64,000 bases of DNA, taken from positions 1,426,001 through 1,490,000 of the forward strand of contig OZ253937.1 in NCBI GenBank assembly GCA_965267185.1, read 5' to 3'. Positions 33,327 through 41,898 of the stretch are shown piece by piece. A model generated the notes under the pieces. It ran no database searches, was not told the DNA's origin, and was given only the letters and a program-made list of their open reading frames with translations. This DNA comes from G965267185 sp965267185 (GTDB lineage Bacteria; Pseudomonadota; Alphaproteobacteria; UBA6615). The position numbers and the translations under genes were made by a program. The first letter of the stretch is position 1. Every line of letters starts with the position of its first letter.

Positions 33327-33773
33327 ATGATCAATATCGACCGCGTCGATCATATCGGTATCCGGGTGGCTGATTTGGACCGGGCCGTCACGTTTTATAG
33401 GCTGTTCGGGTTCGAGACCCTCCGCGAAGCGGAAAACGATGCCGTCGTGGTCATGAAGAATGCCGAAGATGTCGAGATCAACATCATCTTCAACGCCAAC
33501 AACGCCAACGACGATAAGAACATCCTGATGGATGTGCCCGATAAGTATCCCGGGTTCACCCATGTTGCCTTTCGGGTCACCTCGATCGCCCAGACGGTTA
33601 AGGCATTGAACGACAACAAGATTGAAATCACCCAGGGCCCGGTTGCGTTCGGTCATGACGGCCATGTATCGGTGTTTCTGCGCGATCCCGACCGCAATAC
33701 CATCGAGTTGCGCGGCAGAGCAGAAGATTTGGACGCGCTCGGCGGCGTCGATCAGTACGTCCCCGAAAACTAG
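33327..33773 (+). CDS. VOC-family (glyoxalase-like) protein
   Basis: The product has 148 residues, one glyoxalase/bleomycin-resistance unit of two beta-alpha-beta modules. It begins NIDRVDHIGIRVADLDRAVTFYRLFGF and ends with FLRDPDRNTIELRGR, where the terminal Glu is a usual metal ligand; His9 in DHIGI and His in FTHVAFRV are others. It could be a methylmalonyl-CoA epimerase-like or lactoylglutathione lyase-like enzyme. GGAGGG lies seven bases before the ATG at 33327, so the longer in-frame start at 33204, which overlaps the amidase stop, is rejected. Confidence 0.88.
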   Translation: MINIDRVDHIGIRVADLDRAVTFYRLFGFETLREAENDAVVVMKNAEDVEINIIFNANNANDDKNILMDVPDKYPGFTHVAFRVTSIAQTVKALNDNKIEITQGPVAFGHDGHVSVFLRDPDRNTIELRGRAEDLDALGGVDQYVPEN

Positions 33774-33868
33774 GGCACGGCGAACCCCGCCTTAAAATAG
33801 TTTGCCGCTGACCGCCAAAGCCGCTTGGTGACAATTTGCGAGTCACCTATGTTGGCGTTGGGGGGCAT

Positions 33869-34429
33869 ATGAACGTTCACACTTCACCGCCAGCCGGCCA
33901 GTCGGCCGGTACCGCGCCAAACGACGATTCCGAGGAGCCCGCAGCTCCGACGTTGCTGTCCGATCTCGCCGTGCTGATCGCCGAAATCGAAGGTGCGCCG
34001 GCGGGAAGTACCGCGCTCGACGCCCGCATTCATTTCGGATTCCGTGTGGCGGCGCGGCGCGCGCCCGACACTGCCGCCCTGCTCATCGAAGAAGGCATTA
34101 CCTGGCCCACCGTCGAAGCCGTTCTCGACGAACAGATCCCGCCTTTCACCACCTCGCTTGACGCCGCTCTCGAGGGTGAAGAGATCGCCTTCGTTATCCG
34201 GTCGACCAAGCGCCAGCGGTGGGGCGCCATGCAGCGGGCACGCTGCGGGGAAGAAGCGCTGGCCTGGGCAGCGACCGAACCGCTCGCCCGGCGGCTTGCC
34301 GCCCTGCACGCCTACCGATTGGATCTAGAACGAGCCGCCGTTTCCGACACGCCGGCACCGGCGCCTCCCGACGAAAGACAAAAAGCTGTAACTCCGGGCG
34401 GAGAAAATGATTGGGAAGTTTTGTTTTAA
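33869..34429 (+). CDS. Hypothetical protein upstream of mipZ
   Basis: I do not recognise this family. The product has 186 residues: an Ala/Pro-rich disordered start, a helical core from LLSDLAVLIAEIEGAP to about residue 155, and a disordered Pro-rich tail ending NDWEVLF. There is no signal peptide or membrane helix. The ATG at 33869 follows a GGGGGG run; a TTG at 33836 is less likely. It precedes mipZ by 46 bases on the same strand and is probably co-transcribed, so a role connected with chromosome or division positioning is possible but unproven. Confidence 0.7.
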   Translation: MNVHTSPPAGQSAGTAPNDDSEEPAAPTLLSDLAVLIAEIEGAPAGSTALDARIHFGFRVAARRAPDTAALLIEEGITWPTVEAVLDEQIPPFTTSLDAALEGEEIAFVIRSTKRQRWGAMQRARCGEEALAWAATEPLARRLAALHAYRLDLERAAVSDTPAPAPPDERQKAVTPGGENDWEVLF

Positions 34430-34475
34430 ACGCGGTCGGCATACTGCCCGACTGCAAACAACCGGATTGGCTTAG

Positions 34476-35342
34476 ATGGCGATAGAAAGCGAAATCGGGT
34501 TTGCCGGCACGCCGGGTCCACGGCAGAAGGTCGTGGTAATCGGCAACGAAAAAGGCGGTACGGGAAAGTCCACCACCGCGCTCCATTTGGCCGTCGCCGC
34601 GCTCGATCGGGGCTATAGCGTCGGCACCGTCGATTTGGACTCCCGCCAGGCAACGCTATCGCGTTATCTGGAAAACCGGCGGCGCTATAGCGGTTCCGTG
34701 CAAACGCTGCCGCTGCCTGAGAGCCTGCATGTCGGTGAGCCGGAAGGCACCGATGCGGCCTCACTCGAGGCTGCCGCCCGAAGCTCTATCGAAGCGGCGC
34801 TTGCCAAGCTCGAAGGCTGCGATCTCGTGTTCGTCGACACGCCCGGCAGTCCGACGGTTTTGTCGCGTATCGGCCATGAGTACGCCAATGTTCTGGTGAC
34901 GCCGGTCAACGACAGCCTGCTCGATATCGATGTTCTGGCCGAGATCGATCCGGTCAACCGCAAGATCATTGCGCCGTGCCACTATTGCCGGATGGCCTGG
35001 GAATACGGAAACCAGCGTATCATGGACGGCCTGTCGCCGATTGATTGGGTGGTGATCCGAAACCGCTTGCCTCACATCCACTCGCGCAACCGCCAAGATA
35101 TCGACCAGATACTGACCAAACTGGCCCACCGCATCGGCTTCCGCTTGGCGCCGGGCCTGGGCGAGCGGGTCGTGTTTCGCGAACTCTTTCTGAACGGACT
35201 AACCGTCTTCGACCTGCCGATCGTGTCGCAGGAACACAACTTGTCGGCGACGCAGCAATCGGCGCAATCCGAGGTGTCGGCTTTGCTCGATGCGCTCTAC
35301 ATCGCGCCGCGAGTGGACGCCACTGCCCTCGCCAGCGCGTAG
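34476..35342 (+). CDS. mipZ: Division-plane positioning ATPase MipZ
   Basis: The product has 288 residues of the ParA/MinD superfamily. The deviant Walker A motif NEKGGTGKST lies at residues 24-33, VGTVDLDSRQATLSRYLENRR follows as in Caulobacter MipZ, Walker B is VFVDTPGS and the C-terminal block MDWVVIRNRL-like sequence (IDWVVIRNRLPH) with GLGERVVFRELFLNGLTVFDL is diagnostic. MipZ forms ATP-dependent gradients from the chromosome poles by binding ParB and blocks FtsZ assembly away from midcell; it is essentially alphaproteobacterial. It converges on the ParA/SPOR gene pair, with a 17-bp gap between stops. Confidence 0.94.
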   Translation: MAIESEIGFAGTPGPRQKVVVIGNEKGGTGKSTTALHLAVAALDRGYSVGTVDLDSRQATLSRYLENRRRYSGSVQTLPLPESLHVGEPEGTDAASLEAAARSSIEAALAKLEGCDLVFVDTPGSPTVLSRIGHEYANVLVTPVNDSLLDIDVLAEIDPVNRKIIAPCHYCRMAWEYGNQRIMDGLSPIDWVVIRNRLPHIHSRNRQDIDQILTKLAHRIGFRLAPGLGERVVFRELFLNGLTVFDLPIVSQEHNLSATQQSAQSEVSALLDALYIAPRVDATALASA

Positions 35343-35359
35343 GTCGCCCCCTTAAACTC

Positions 35360-36367
35360 TCAACGGCGAACCGCCAGACAATCGGAATTCAACCGCACAA
35401 CCTGTGCGCAAGCCCCGCGCGCTTCAGCATGGGTTCTGTAGCCGCTGGCGCGAAGCCGGTACATCGTTCCCTTACCGGCAATCACCGCCTTTTCGACTTG
35501 AATCTCACGCCCGCCAAGGACTTCGCCAAGCTGCTTTTGAAGCCGAAAAGCCTCCTGCGTCGCCTTGCTTTCCTCGGCAATCGAAGCCAATTGCACCGCG
35601 TAGCGACCCGCCGGGGCAACGCCGAGTTCCGGTTTCGCCCTGGGAACCGGCACCGGTGACACCGATTTTGGCAGCGTCGCCGGTATGTTCGGGGTCGGCT
35701 CTATTTCACCAAGCGGGGCAGTGGTTTCGTTCGGCGGCACGTTGACCGGAAGAATCGAACCTGTCGCGGGCTTTTCGACCGGCGTGGCGACAGGCGCGCT
35801 GGGCGCTGTGGTCTCGGTTCCCACTATCTCCGCTGCCGCCTCATCGTCCGGTGCCGCGGTGACCGCGAGCGCCGCCGAGGCCGGCATCTCTACCGTCGCC
35901 TCCGGCTTTTCAGGTTCGGCAAGCTGATCCGCTGACGGCGGCGTCTCTTCTACGGCGGCCAAGTTAAGCTGCAGCCCGGGGCTTTCCGCATCGCCGACTG
36001 GTTCGCTATCGGATGGTGCCGCCGCTAAATCCGGCGACGTATCGCCCGCATCGTTCGACGGCCACAAAACAACGGCTGCGACCACCACCGCAGCGACAGC
36101 CGCCGCGAGTAACCAAGCCCGCCTAGTCAAACGAGACAGCCAGCCCGATCCACCTGTCTTTCTATCCTCGACCGGACTAACCGGTGGCGCTGGATGGGGT
36201 GGCGGCGTGTTCTCCAGTTGCGGTGTTGCAGTGGCTTCTTCGGTTTGTTCCTGCCGGTGTTCTTCTAGGCGCAAAATCAACGGAGATTCGTCGGGTATCG
36301 CCGGTTTGGCGCCCCCCTTGCGCGCTAACAATGAACCTTCGAGCGCAGCCGGGCGCTGCCGGCTCAT
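35360..36367 (-). CDS. Membrane-anchored SPOR-domain protein
   Basis: The product has 335 residues. A basic cytoplasmic N-terminus of about 80 residues precedes a single membrane helix (84-102, RAWLLAAAVAAVVVAAVVLW), then a long Pro/Ala/Glu-rich periplasmic linker and a C-terminal SPOR domain (about 255-335, GRYAVQLASIAEESKATQEA to CLAVRR). SPOR domains bind denuded peptidoglycan at division sites, as in FtsN. The ATG at 36367 overlaps the stop of the upstream ParA-family gene in an ATGA, showing translational coupling. The topology is FtsN-like but the linker is longer. This suggests a division or polar cell-wall protein partnered with a ParA-type ATPase. Confidence 0.88.
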   Translation of the reverse strand: MSRQRPAALEGSLLARKGGAKPAIPDESPLILRLEEHRQEQTEEATATPQLENTPPPHPAPPVSPVEDRKTGGSGWLSRLTRRAWLLAAAVAAVVVAAVVLWPSNDAGDTSPDLAAAPSDSEPVGDAESPGLQLNLAAVEETPPSADQLAEPEKPEATVEMPASAALAVTAAPDDEAAAEIVGTETTAPSAPVATPVEKPATGSILPVNVPPNETTAPLGEIEPTPNIPATLPKSVSPVPVPRAKPELGVAPAGRYAVQLASIAEESKATQEAFRLQKQLGEVLGGREIQVEKAVIAGKGTMYRLRASGYRTHAEARGACAQVVRLNSDCLAVRR

Positions 36368-37053
36368 ACTGCCACCTGCAGTTCTTCGATACCGTTCGCG
36401 TCGGGATGTTGCGTCAAACAAGAATCCCCAGGCTCGATGCCCATTCTGTTCGCGACATAGTCCCAAATGCGCTCGATCTCCGAGGCCGCCAGCCGCGCAT
36501 TGGATATTTCCATTACGGTCCGGCCATCTGTCATGCTCGCCGCAAAATCGACACGCTGGTGGACAAGGCTAGGCGCTAGTGGCCCATGTTGCGACAGCGC
36601 AGCCACGGCCTCGCGCGTTATGCGCGCCCGCGGGGTCGCCGCATTGACGACGAACACCAGGGGTTTGCCCAAATCTTCAACCAGCGCCACGGTTGCCGCA
36701 ACGGAACGCAAATCATGCGGGCTGGGGCGTGTCGGAATCAGCACCAGATCGCTGACACCGACAACTTGACGAATGGCGCCAGTTATTGCCGGCGGCGTAT
36801 CGATGATAACTGTCCGCATGCCGGCGGCTTTCAGCCGTTCGACGTCGTCAGCCAATGTCTCCAGTGATGTGTTGACGAATACCGGCGACGACGCCTCGCG
36901 CTCGTTCCACCAATCGGCGAGGCTGCCTTGGGGATCGACGTCCATTATTGCCACCGGCCCGTGGCCGCGGCGCTCGGCTTCGACTGACAGATGACCGGTC
37001 AATGTGGTTTTACCCGATCCGCCCTTTCGGGACGCAATAACGAGGACATGCAT
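36364..37053 (-). CDS. ParA/MinD-family ATPase
   Basis: The product has 229 residues. The deviant Walker A motif RKGGSGKTT (residues 9-17) follows the first strand; DVDPQGSLADWW and the Walker B region TVIIDTPPAI with VLIPTRPSPHDLRS are in order. The length is that of orphan ParA proteins that position cargo other than plasmids (no N-terminal HTH). No parB or parS-like site is adjacent. The stop overlaps the SPOR gene start (ATGA), so the two form an operon. I infer a positioning ATPase for the membrane SPOR protein. It lies opposite mipZ, giving two ParA-family genes back to back. Confidence 0.9.
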   Translation of the reverse strand: MHVLVIASRKGGSGKTTLTGHLSVEAERRGHGPVAIMDVDPQGSLADWWNEREASSPVFVNTSLETLADDVERLKAAGMRTVIIDTPPAITGAIRQVVGVSDLVLIPTRPSPHDLRSVAATVALVEDLGKPLVFVVNAATPRARITREAVAALSQHGPLAPSLVHQRVDFAASMTDGRTVMEISNARLAASEIERIWDYVANRMGIEPGDSCLTQHPDANGIEELQVAV

Positions 37054-37282
37054 GGTATTTTTACTCGTTTTACTGCTCTTCCCTGACGAACCCGCAGCCG
37101 TTTAATTTGACGAACGTATTCGCCGCTGAGGGGTTGGCGCTACATATACCGCGACGTGCCGATTCTGAAACAGGAATATAGCGAGCGGTTCATAAATACT
37201 GGATTCAAGAGCCTTTTCCCGATCAAACCGATTTCGACGTAACCTCTTCATGAGGTGTTTAATGACGTGTTTGTGATCGAGT

Positions 37283-37319
37283 AAAGCCCTGATTTACAGC
37301 AACATCGTTTCCGGGCTTT
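37283..37319. repeat. Inverted repeat downstream of the TetR gene
   Basis: AAAGCCC (37283-37289) and GGGCTTT (37313-37319) form a 7-bp inverted repeat with a 23-base loop, just beyond the TetR stop. It is weak as a terminator. The rest of the 268-bp gap (37054-37321) shows nothing that I can name except CCTC-TTCAT-GAGG near 37242. Confidence 0.3.
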
Positions 37320-37321
37320 TG

Positions 37322-37918
37322 CTATGTGGACTCAGCCGTTGGCCGCAGCACCGATTCGACAAGCCCGTTCACATAGCTTCGCGTAAGCGGTTTATTCAGC
37401 ACCAAAAAGCGGAGATAGACCGCACCGAGAAGCGCTTCGAGAAGGGTATCTATATCGCCACGCGGAAATTCGCCGCGCTCCATGCCGCGGCCGATAGCGT
37501 CTCGCATCAGAACCCGGCGTTCCCGGTCAAGCTGCGCCATCAAGTCGCTTAACCGGCGATCGTTGGGCAATGCCGGCACAACGGCGCGGATCACCGCGCC
37601 GGTGGGCGTCTGAGTTAGCATCTGCGCGGTGTTGAACACCAACGTCGCCACGTCCTTCTCCGCCGAGCCCGTATCGGGAACCGCCGGGTTCGCTTTTTGC
37701 AACGCCTGGACGATGGCGGCGACCACCAATGCCGCCTTGTTGTCGTAGCGACGGTAGATCGTCGGCCGCGTCACGCCGGCGCGCTTGGCAATCCCTTCCA
37801 GTGAAGCGCCGTCATAGCCGAGCCGGCCTATTTCTTCTATCGCCGCTTGCAAAATAGCCTGATCGGTTTGCGGATCGCGCGGCCGGCCGCGGCCCCGCAG
37901 GCCGGTTCCCTCACTCAT
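37322..37918 (-). CDS. TetR/AcrR-family transcriptional regulator
   Basis: The product has 198 residues. The N-terminal domain begins after a short basic arm GRGRPRDPQTDQAILQA and contains the helix-turn-helix GIAKRAGVTRPTIYRRYDNK (about 43-62). The C-terminal ligand-binding domain is of the common TetR_C type with LLEALLGAVYLRFLV. Its ATG overlaps the stop of the upstream darcynin-like gene (ATGA), so the two are translated together and the regulator probably controls its own operon. The effector is unknown. Confidence 0.92.
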   Translation of the reverse strand: MSEGTGLRGRGRPRDPQTDQAILQAAIEEIGRLGYDGASLEGIAKRAGVTRPTIYRRYDNKAALVVAAIVQALQKANPAVPDTGSAEKDVATLVFNTAQMLTQTPTGAVIRAVVPALPNDRRLSDLMAQLDRERRVLMRDAIGRGMERGEFPRGDIDTLLEALLGAVYLRFLVLNKPLTRSYVNGLVESVLRPTAEST

Positions 37919-38256
37919 CCGCCGCCGGCGGCTTCAAGCGAGGCTTCGTAGGACTGAAATCCTTCCTCAAGCGTCGGAATAATGTCGACGATCTCGAAAT
38001 ACTCATCCGCAATGAGCGGCGAGTCCCGCAGCCCTTCGATATAGAAATAATAGGCTTCGGGAGACGGTGTCTCGAACATCATGATGTCCGTGACACGGCC
38101 GGTAAACGCTTCGGCATCGAAATAGCGCATCTTCAGATCAGGATACTGGCCGAGCGGTTCGTACAAATGCTGTTCGGCTAGTTTCCGGCGCTTATCGCGG
38201 CTGAGTTTAAGCCACGCCGACATTGTCCGGACATGGATGAAATAGACGTGGTTCAT
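37915..38256 (-). CDS. Darcynin-like protein
   Basis: The product has about 113 residues. It resembles the small darcynin family: start FIHVRTMSAWLKLSRDKRRKLAEQ, then RYFDAEAFTGRVTDIMMFE and YFYIEGLRDSPLIADEYFEIVDI. The family has a dimeric alpha-beta barrel look and no established role. Three in-frame ATGs (38274, 38265, 38256) compete; the last fits the family start best, but GGGGAAG would also serve 38265, so the start is uncertain. It overlaps the TetR gene in an ATGA, an arrangement suggesting that the regulator senses or controls the process this protein takes part in. Confidence 0.72.
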   Translation of the reverse strand: MNHVYFIHVRTMSAWLKLSRDKRRKLAEQHLYEPLGQYPDLKMRYFDAEAFTGRVTDIMMFETPSPEAYYFYIEGLRDSPLIADEYFEIVDIIPTLEEGFQSYEASLEAAGGG

Positions 38257-38375
38257 GGTCCTCATCTTCCCCAAAGACAGCGGGCATAGCCGCCATCGCG
38301 AGGCGGTACAGTATCAATTACGATACAGTTCTGTAAACATAATATCTAGAACCCGTAAAGACCGGCGGCAGAGAA

Positions 38376-39011
38376 TTATCCGGCGTTCGCAGCTCTCGCT
38401 CGCTCTTCTTCGAGCCCGCCGTTTTCGACAATAAACTCGGCAATCGTTTCAATACCTTGGTCTGCCTTAAGATTGGCGAACACGAACGGCCGGTCGCCGC
38501 GCATTTTGCGCGCGTCGCGGTCCATCACGTCGAGATCGGCGCCAACCATTGGCGCCAGGTCGATCTTGTTGATGACCAACAGGTCCGAGCGGGTAATCCC
38601 GGGTCCGCCCTTACGTGGAATCTTGTCGCCAGCGGATACGTCGATCACATAGATCGTCAAATCGGCGAGTTCGGGCGAAAACGTCGCCGCCAGATTGTCA
38701 CCGCCGGATTCGACCAACACGAGATCGAGCGCCGGAAAGCGCCCAACCATATCGGCGATCGCGGCGAGGTTGATCGAGGCGTCTTCGCGGATCGCGGTGT
38801 GCGGACAACCGCCGGTCTCCACACCCGTGATGCGCTCGCGCGGCAGTGCGCCGGACTTGATGAGGAATTGCGCGTCTTCCTCGGTATAGATGTCGTTGGT
38901 GATGGCAGCGATGTCGAAGCGGTCGCGCAGGCGCTTGCACAGCGCATCCATCAGCGCGGTCTTACCGGTGCCGACGGGGCCACCGATGCCCACTCTTAAA
39001 GGTTTTGTCAT
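38376..39011 (-). CDS. ureG: Urease accessory GTPase UreG
   Basis: The product has 211 residues of the SIMIBI GTPase class. The P-loop GGPVGTGKTA is at residues 9-18; IYTEEDAQFL, the Cys-Pro-His nickel site GGCPHTAIRED and the base-recognition NKIDLA are present. UreG uses GTP hydrolysis to deliver nickel from UreE to the UreD-UreF-apo-urease complex. GAGG lies 11 bases before the ATG at 39011, which overlaps the ureF stop (ATGA). It is the last gene of the urtABCDE-ureDABCEFG operon; no intrinsic terminator is visible in the 119 bp that follow. Confidence 0.97.
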   Translation of the reverse strand: MTKPLRVGIGGPVGTGKTALMDALCKRLRDRFDIAAITNDIYTEEDAQFLIKSGALPRERITGVETGGCPHTAIREDASINLAAIADMVGRFPALDLVLVESGGDNLAATFSPELADLTIYVIDVSAGDKIPRKGGPGITRSDLLVINKIDLAPMVGADLDVMDRDARKMRGDRPFVFANLKADQGIETIAEFIVENGGLEEERARAANAG

Positions 39012-39715
39012 GAGCGAAATAACCTCGTGTATTGGGTTTCGTGTTGGGTAGAGGCCCAATCGATGACCGGCGCCGCCGAGCCCATATCGTCGCGCGGACG
39101 GGTTAACGCGGCCTCCGTTGCCGCAAGCACAATAGGCTCCAGTGCGGCGATGGCCCGCTGGCCATCGGTTTGACCGAGCGGAATTAAACGAATGCCGGCG
39201 GAAACAAGATTTGCCGCCAAACTGTGGAGATAGGCGGATAGAGCAACGCTCGCCGGCACACCGTGGGCCGCCACCGCCGCGCCAACAGCCACCGGGTAGG
39301 CAAGCCGCCGCTGCTGATCGCGCGCCAACGCGGCAAGCCGGTCAAGATCCGCATGGGGCCACGTGGCGCGGACGGTCTCTAGAAAGGCCTCGCCTTGGCC
39401 AATGCTTTCATCGGCGAGCTCGCGGGTCGCCCGCATGGCGTCACCGCGCTCCAATGCCCAGAGGAGATCGGCGTCACTGTCATCCGCGACGGCATCGTAG
39501 GCGGCGCAGAACAAGGCAGCATCGACCCGGCCGGTGCCCCTGGTAACGGCCCCGTCGACCCATTCAATCAGCCCATCTCGGCCGTCGATCAATCCGGCTT
39601 CGACGGCATATTCGATGCCGTGGGAATAGCTGAACGCACCAACCGGAAAGGACGGCGAAAACCACGCCAGAACGCGCAATAGGTCTTGGCCGGAGACAGG
39701 CAGATTAGTGATCAT
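39008..39715 (-). CDS. ureF: Urease accessory protein UreF
   Basis: The product has 235 residues, all helical. LLRVLAWFSPSFPVGAFSYSHGIEYAVEAGL is the UreF signature, and RLIPLGQTDGQRAIAALEP near the C-terminus is also conserved. UreF bridges UreD and UreG and gates nickel insertion. The ATG at 39715 lies within the His-codon tail of ureE (11-base overlap), so translation is coupled. Two ATGs slightly upstream (39721, 39739) are possible but only lengthen the overlap. The longer frame reaching 39787 is a shadow of ureE. Confidence 0.95.
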   Translation of the reverse strand: MITNLPVSGQDLLRVLAWFSPSFPVGAFSYSHGIEYAVEAGLIDGRDGLIEWVDGAVTRGTGRVDAALFCAAYDAVADDSDADLLWALERGDAMRATRELADESIGQGEAFLETVRATWPHADLDRLAALARDQQRRLAYPVAVGAAVAAHGVPASVALSAYLHSLAANLVSAGIRLIPLGQTDGQRAIAALEPIVLAATEAALTRPRDDMGSAAPVIDWASTQHETQYTRLFRS

Positions 39716-40184
39716 GGTCATGACGATGGCCGTGATCATGTCCGTTCGCCGGCGTATAGGCGCCGGGCTCCGGCGCAAACGGTGCATTCTTGTGTTCCAC
39801 TTCCGCCCCGAGCTGGCGGGCCATATCGGCGATCACATGGTCGTGGCGGATACGCAAAACACCATTGTCCAACACTTGCACGGGCACGTGGCGGTTGCCG
39901 ATATGCCAGGCCATACGGGCGGTGTCGCTGAGGTTTCGGCAGCATACATCGTCAACCGGCTCGGCGGCGGCGTACACCCGGATGAAGCCACCGTCAGCGA
40001 CGGCCAGCGCATCACCTTCGGCCAATCGGGTGGCCTCTTCCAGATCGAGCAGAAACGGCGTGCCGTCATCGTCTTGCAAACGAATGCGGCGGCGGTAGCG
40101 ATCCTCATAATCCAGGGTCACCGTCGCTACCGCCTCGGCCTCCGGCCAAGTTCCGGCGGGGTGGACTGTGATTGCGCGGCGCAT
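39705..40184 (-). CDS. ureE: Urease nickel metallochaperone UreE
   Basis: The product has 159 residues: a peptide-binding N-domain, a metal-binding C-domain (AWHIGNRHVPVQVLDNGVLRIRHDHVI) and a His-rich tail NGHDHGHRHDHDH that binds extra nickel. UreE hands nickel to UreG. It starts two bases after the ureC stop and overlaps ureF by 11 bases. The ribosome site is poor, which fits coupling to ureC translation. Confidence 0.96.
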   Translation of the reverse strand: MRRAITVHPAGTWPEAEAVATVTLDYEDRYRRRIRLQDDDGTPFLLDLEEATRLAEGDALAVADGGFIRVYAAAEPVDDVCCRNLSDTARMAWHIGNRHVPVQVLDNGVLRIRHDHVIADMARQLGAEVEHKNAPFAPEPGAYTPANGHDHGHRHDHDH

Positions 40185-40186
40185 GG

Positions 40187-41896
40187 CTAGAACAAGAAAT
40201 AGCGCTGGGCCATGGCCAGTTCAGTTGCCGGTTCGCAGGTAAGCAACTCACCGTCGGCCCGCACCTCGTAGGTTTCCGGATCGACCTCCATCGTCGGCGT
40301 CGCGCCGTTGAGCACCATATCGCTCTTGCGCACGGTGCGCGTACCGCTCACCGGCAACAGCGTTTTGTCGAGGCCGAGCGCGCCGCCGATGTCGTTTTCC
40401 GACGCCGCGCGAGAGACGAAGCACACCGCGCTGGCCGTCTGCGAGCGGCCGAAGCTGCCGAACATCGGCCGGTAGTGAACTGGTTGCGGAGTTGGGATCG
40501 AGGCGTTGGGGTCGCCCATCGCCGCAGCAGTTATGGTGCCGGCCTTTAGTACCAGGTCGGGTTTGACGCCGAAGAACATCGGCTTCCACAAAGCCAGATC
40601 GGCTAGCTTGCCGACTTCGACAGAACCAACATGCTCGGCGATACCATGGCAGATCGCTGGATTGATGGTGTATTTGGCAATGTAGCGGCGGACCCGCAGA
40701 TTATCGTTGTCGCCCGTTTCGCCGGCCAGACGGCCACGCTGCTTCTTCATCTTGTCCGCGGTTTGCCAAGTCCGGACGATCACCTCGCCGACCCGGCCCA
40801 TCGCCTGACTGTCCGACGCAATCATCGAGAACGCGCCAATGTCATGCAAAATGTCTTCCGCAGCGATCGTCTCGCGGCGGATGCGGCTTTCGGCGAAGGC
40901 AACGTCCTCGGGGATACGCGCGTCGAGGTGATGGCAGACCATCAGCATGTCGAGATGTTCGTCGACCGTATTCACTGTGAAGGGCCGAGTCGGATTGGTC
41001 GACGACGGCAGCACGTTGGCCTCACCGCATACCTTGATAATGTCGGGCGCGTGGCCGCCGCCGGCGCCTTCGGTATGGAAAGCGTGAATGGTGCGTCCCT
41101 TGAACGCGGCGACTGTGTTCTCGACGAAACCCGACTCGTTCAGCGTGTCGGTGTGAATTGCCACCTGAACGTCCATGTCGTCGGCCACCTGGAGACAGGC
41201 GTCGATGGCGGCGGGCGTGGTGCCCCAGTCTTCGTGCAGTTTAAGGCCGCAAGCACCGCCGGCGACCTGCTCGACCAGTGCGTCGGGCTGGGTTGCATTA
41301 CCCTTGCCGAAGAAGCCGAGATTGACCGGCAGCCCCTCGGCAGCCTGCAGCATGCGCCCGAGATGCCACGGGCCCGGTGTGCAAGTGGTGGCATTGGTGC
41401 CGTCTGCCGGACCGGTGCCGCCGCCGAGCATAGTGGTGATGCCGGAATAGAGCGCGTCGTCGATCTGCTGTGGGCTGATCCAATGGATATGGGCGTCGAC
41501 GCCACCGGCGGTGACAATGCGGCCTTCGCCGGCAATCGCCTCAGTGCCAGGCCCGATAACGATATCGACGCCGGGCTGCACGTCCGGGTTGCCGGCCTTG
41601 CCAATGCCGGCGATGCGACCGTCCTTGATGCCGATATCGGCCTTGGCGATACCCCAATGGTCGACGATCAGGGCGTTGGTGATCACCGTATCGACGGCAC
41701 CATCTTGGCGGCTGGCCTGTGACTGGCCCATGCCGTCGCGGATTACCTTGCCGCCGCCGAACTTGACCTCCTCTCCGTAGACTGTGCGGTCGCTCTCAAC
41801 TTCGATGATCAGCTCGGTGTCGGCCAACCGCACCCGGTCGCCGACAGTAGGGCCGAACATTGCGGCATAGGCGCCGCGGTCGATCGAGTAAGCCAC
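40187..41896 (-). CDS. ureC: Urease alpha subunit
   Basis: The product has 569 residues, full length. The nickel ligands are visible: His136 and His138 in VDAHIHWI, the carbamylated Lys219 in CGLKLHEDWG, His248 in VAIHTDTLN, His274 in HAFHTEGAGGGH and an Asp in MIASDSQAMGR. The flap Cys lies in MVCHHLDARIP. It hydrolyses urea to ammonia and carbamate in the cytoplasm. The start is GTG at 41896, two bases after the ureB stop, with GGAGGG inside the end of ureB. Three separate structural genes (ureA, ureB, ureC) are the usual proteobacterial form. Confidence 0.98.
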   Translation of the reverse strand: MAYSIDRGAYAAMFGPTVGDRVRLADTELIIEVESDRTVYGEEVKFGGGKVIRDGMGQSQASRQDGAVDTVITNALIVDHWGIAKADIGIKDGRIAGIGKAGNPDVQPGVDIVIGPGTEAIAGEGRIVTAGGVDAHIHWISPQQIDDALYSGITTMLGGGTGPADGTNATTCTPGPWHLGRMLQAAEGLPVNLGFFGKGNATQPDALVEQVAGGACGLKLHEDWGTTPAAIDACLQVADDMDVQVAIHTDTLNESGFVENTVAAFKGRTIHAFHTEGAGGGHAPDIIKVCGEANVLPSSTNPTRPFTVNTVDEHLDMLMVCHHLDARIPEDVAFAESRIRRETIAAEDILHDIGAFSMIASDSQAMGRVGEVIVRTWQTADKMKKQRGRLAGETGDNDNLRVRRYIAKYTINPAICHGIAEHVGSVEVGKLADLALWKPMFFGVKPDLVLKAGTITAAAMGDPNASIPTPQPVHYRPMFGSFGRSQTASAVCFVSRAASENDIGGALGLDKTLLPVSGTRTVRKSDMVLNGATPTMEVDPETYEVRADGELLTCEPATELAMAQRYFLF

Positions 41897-41898
41897 GC

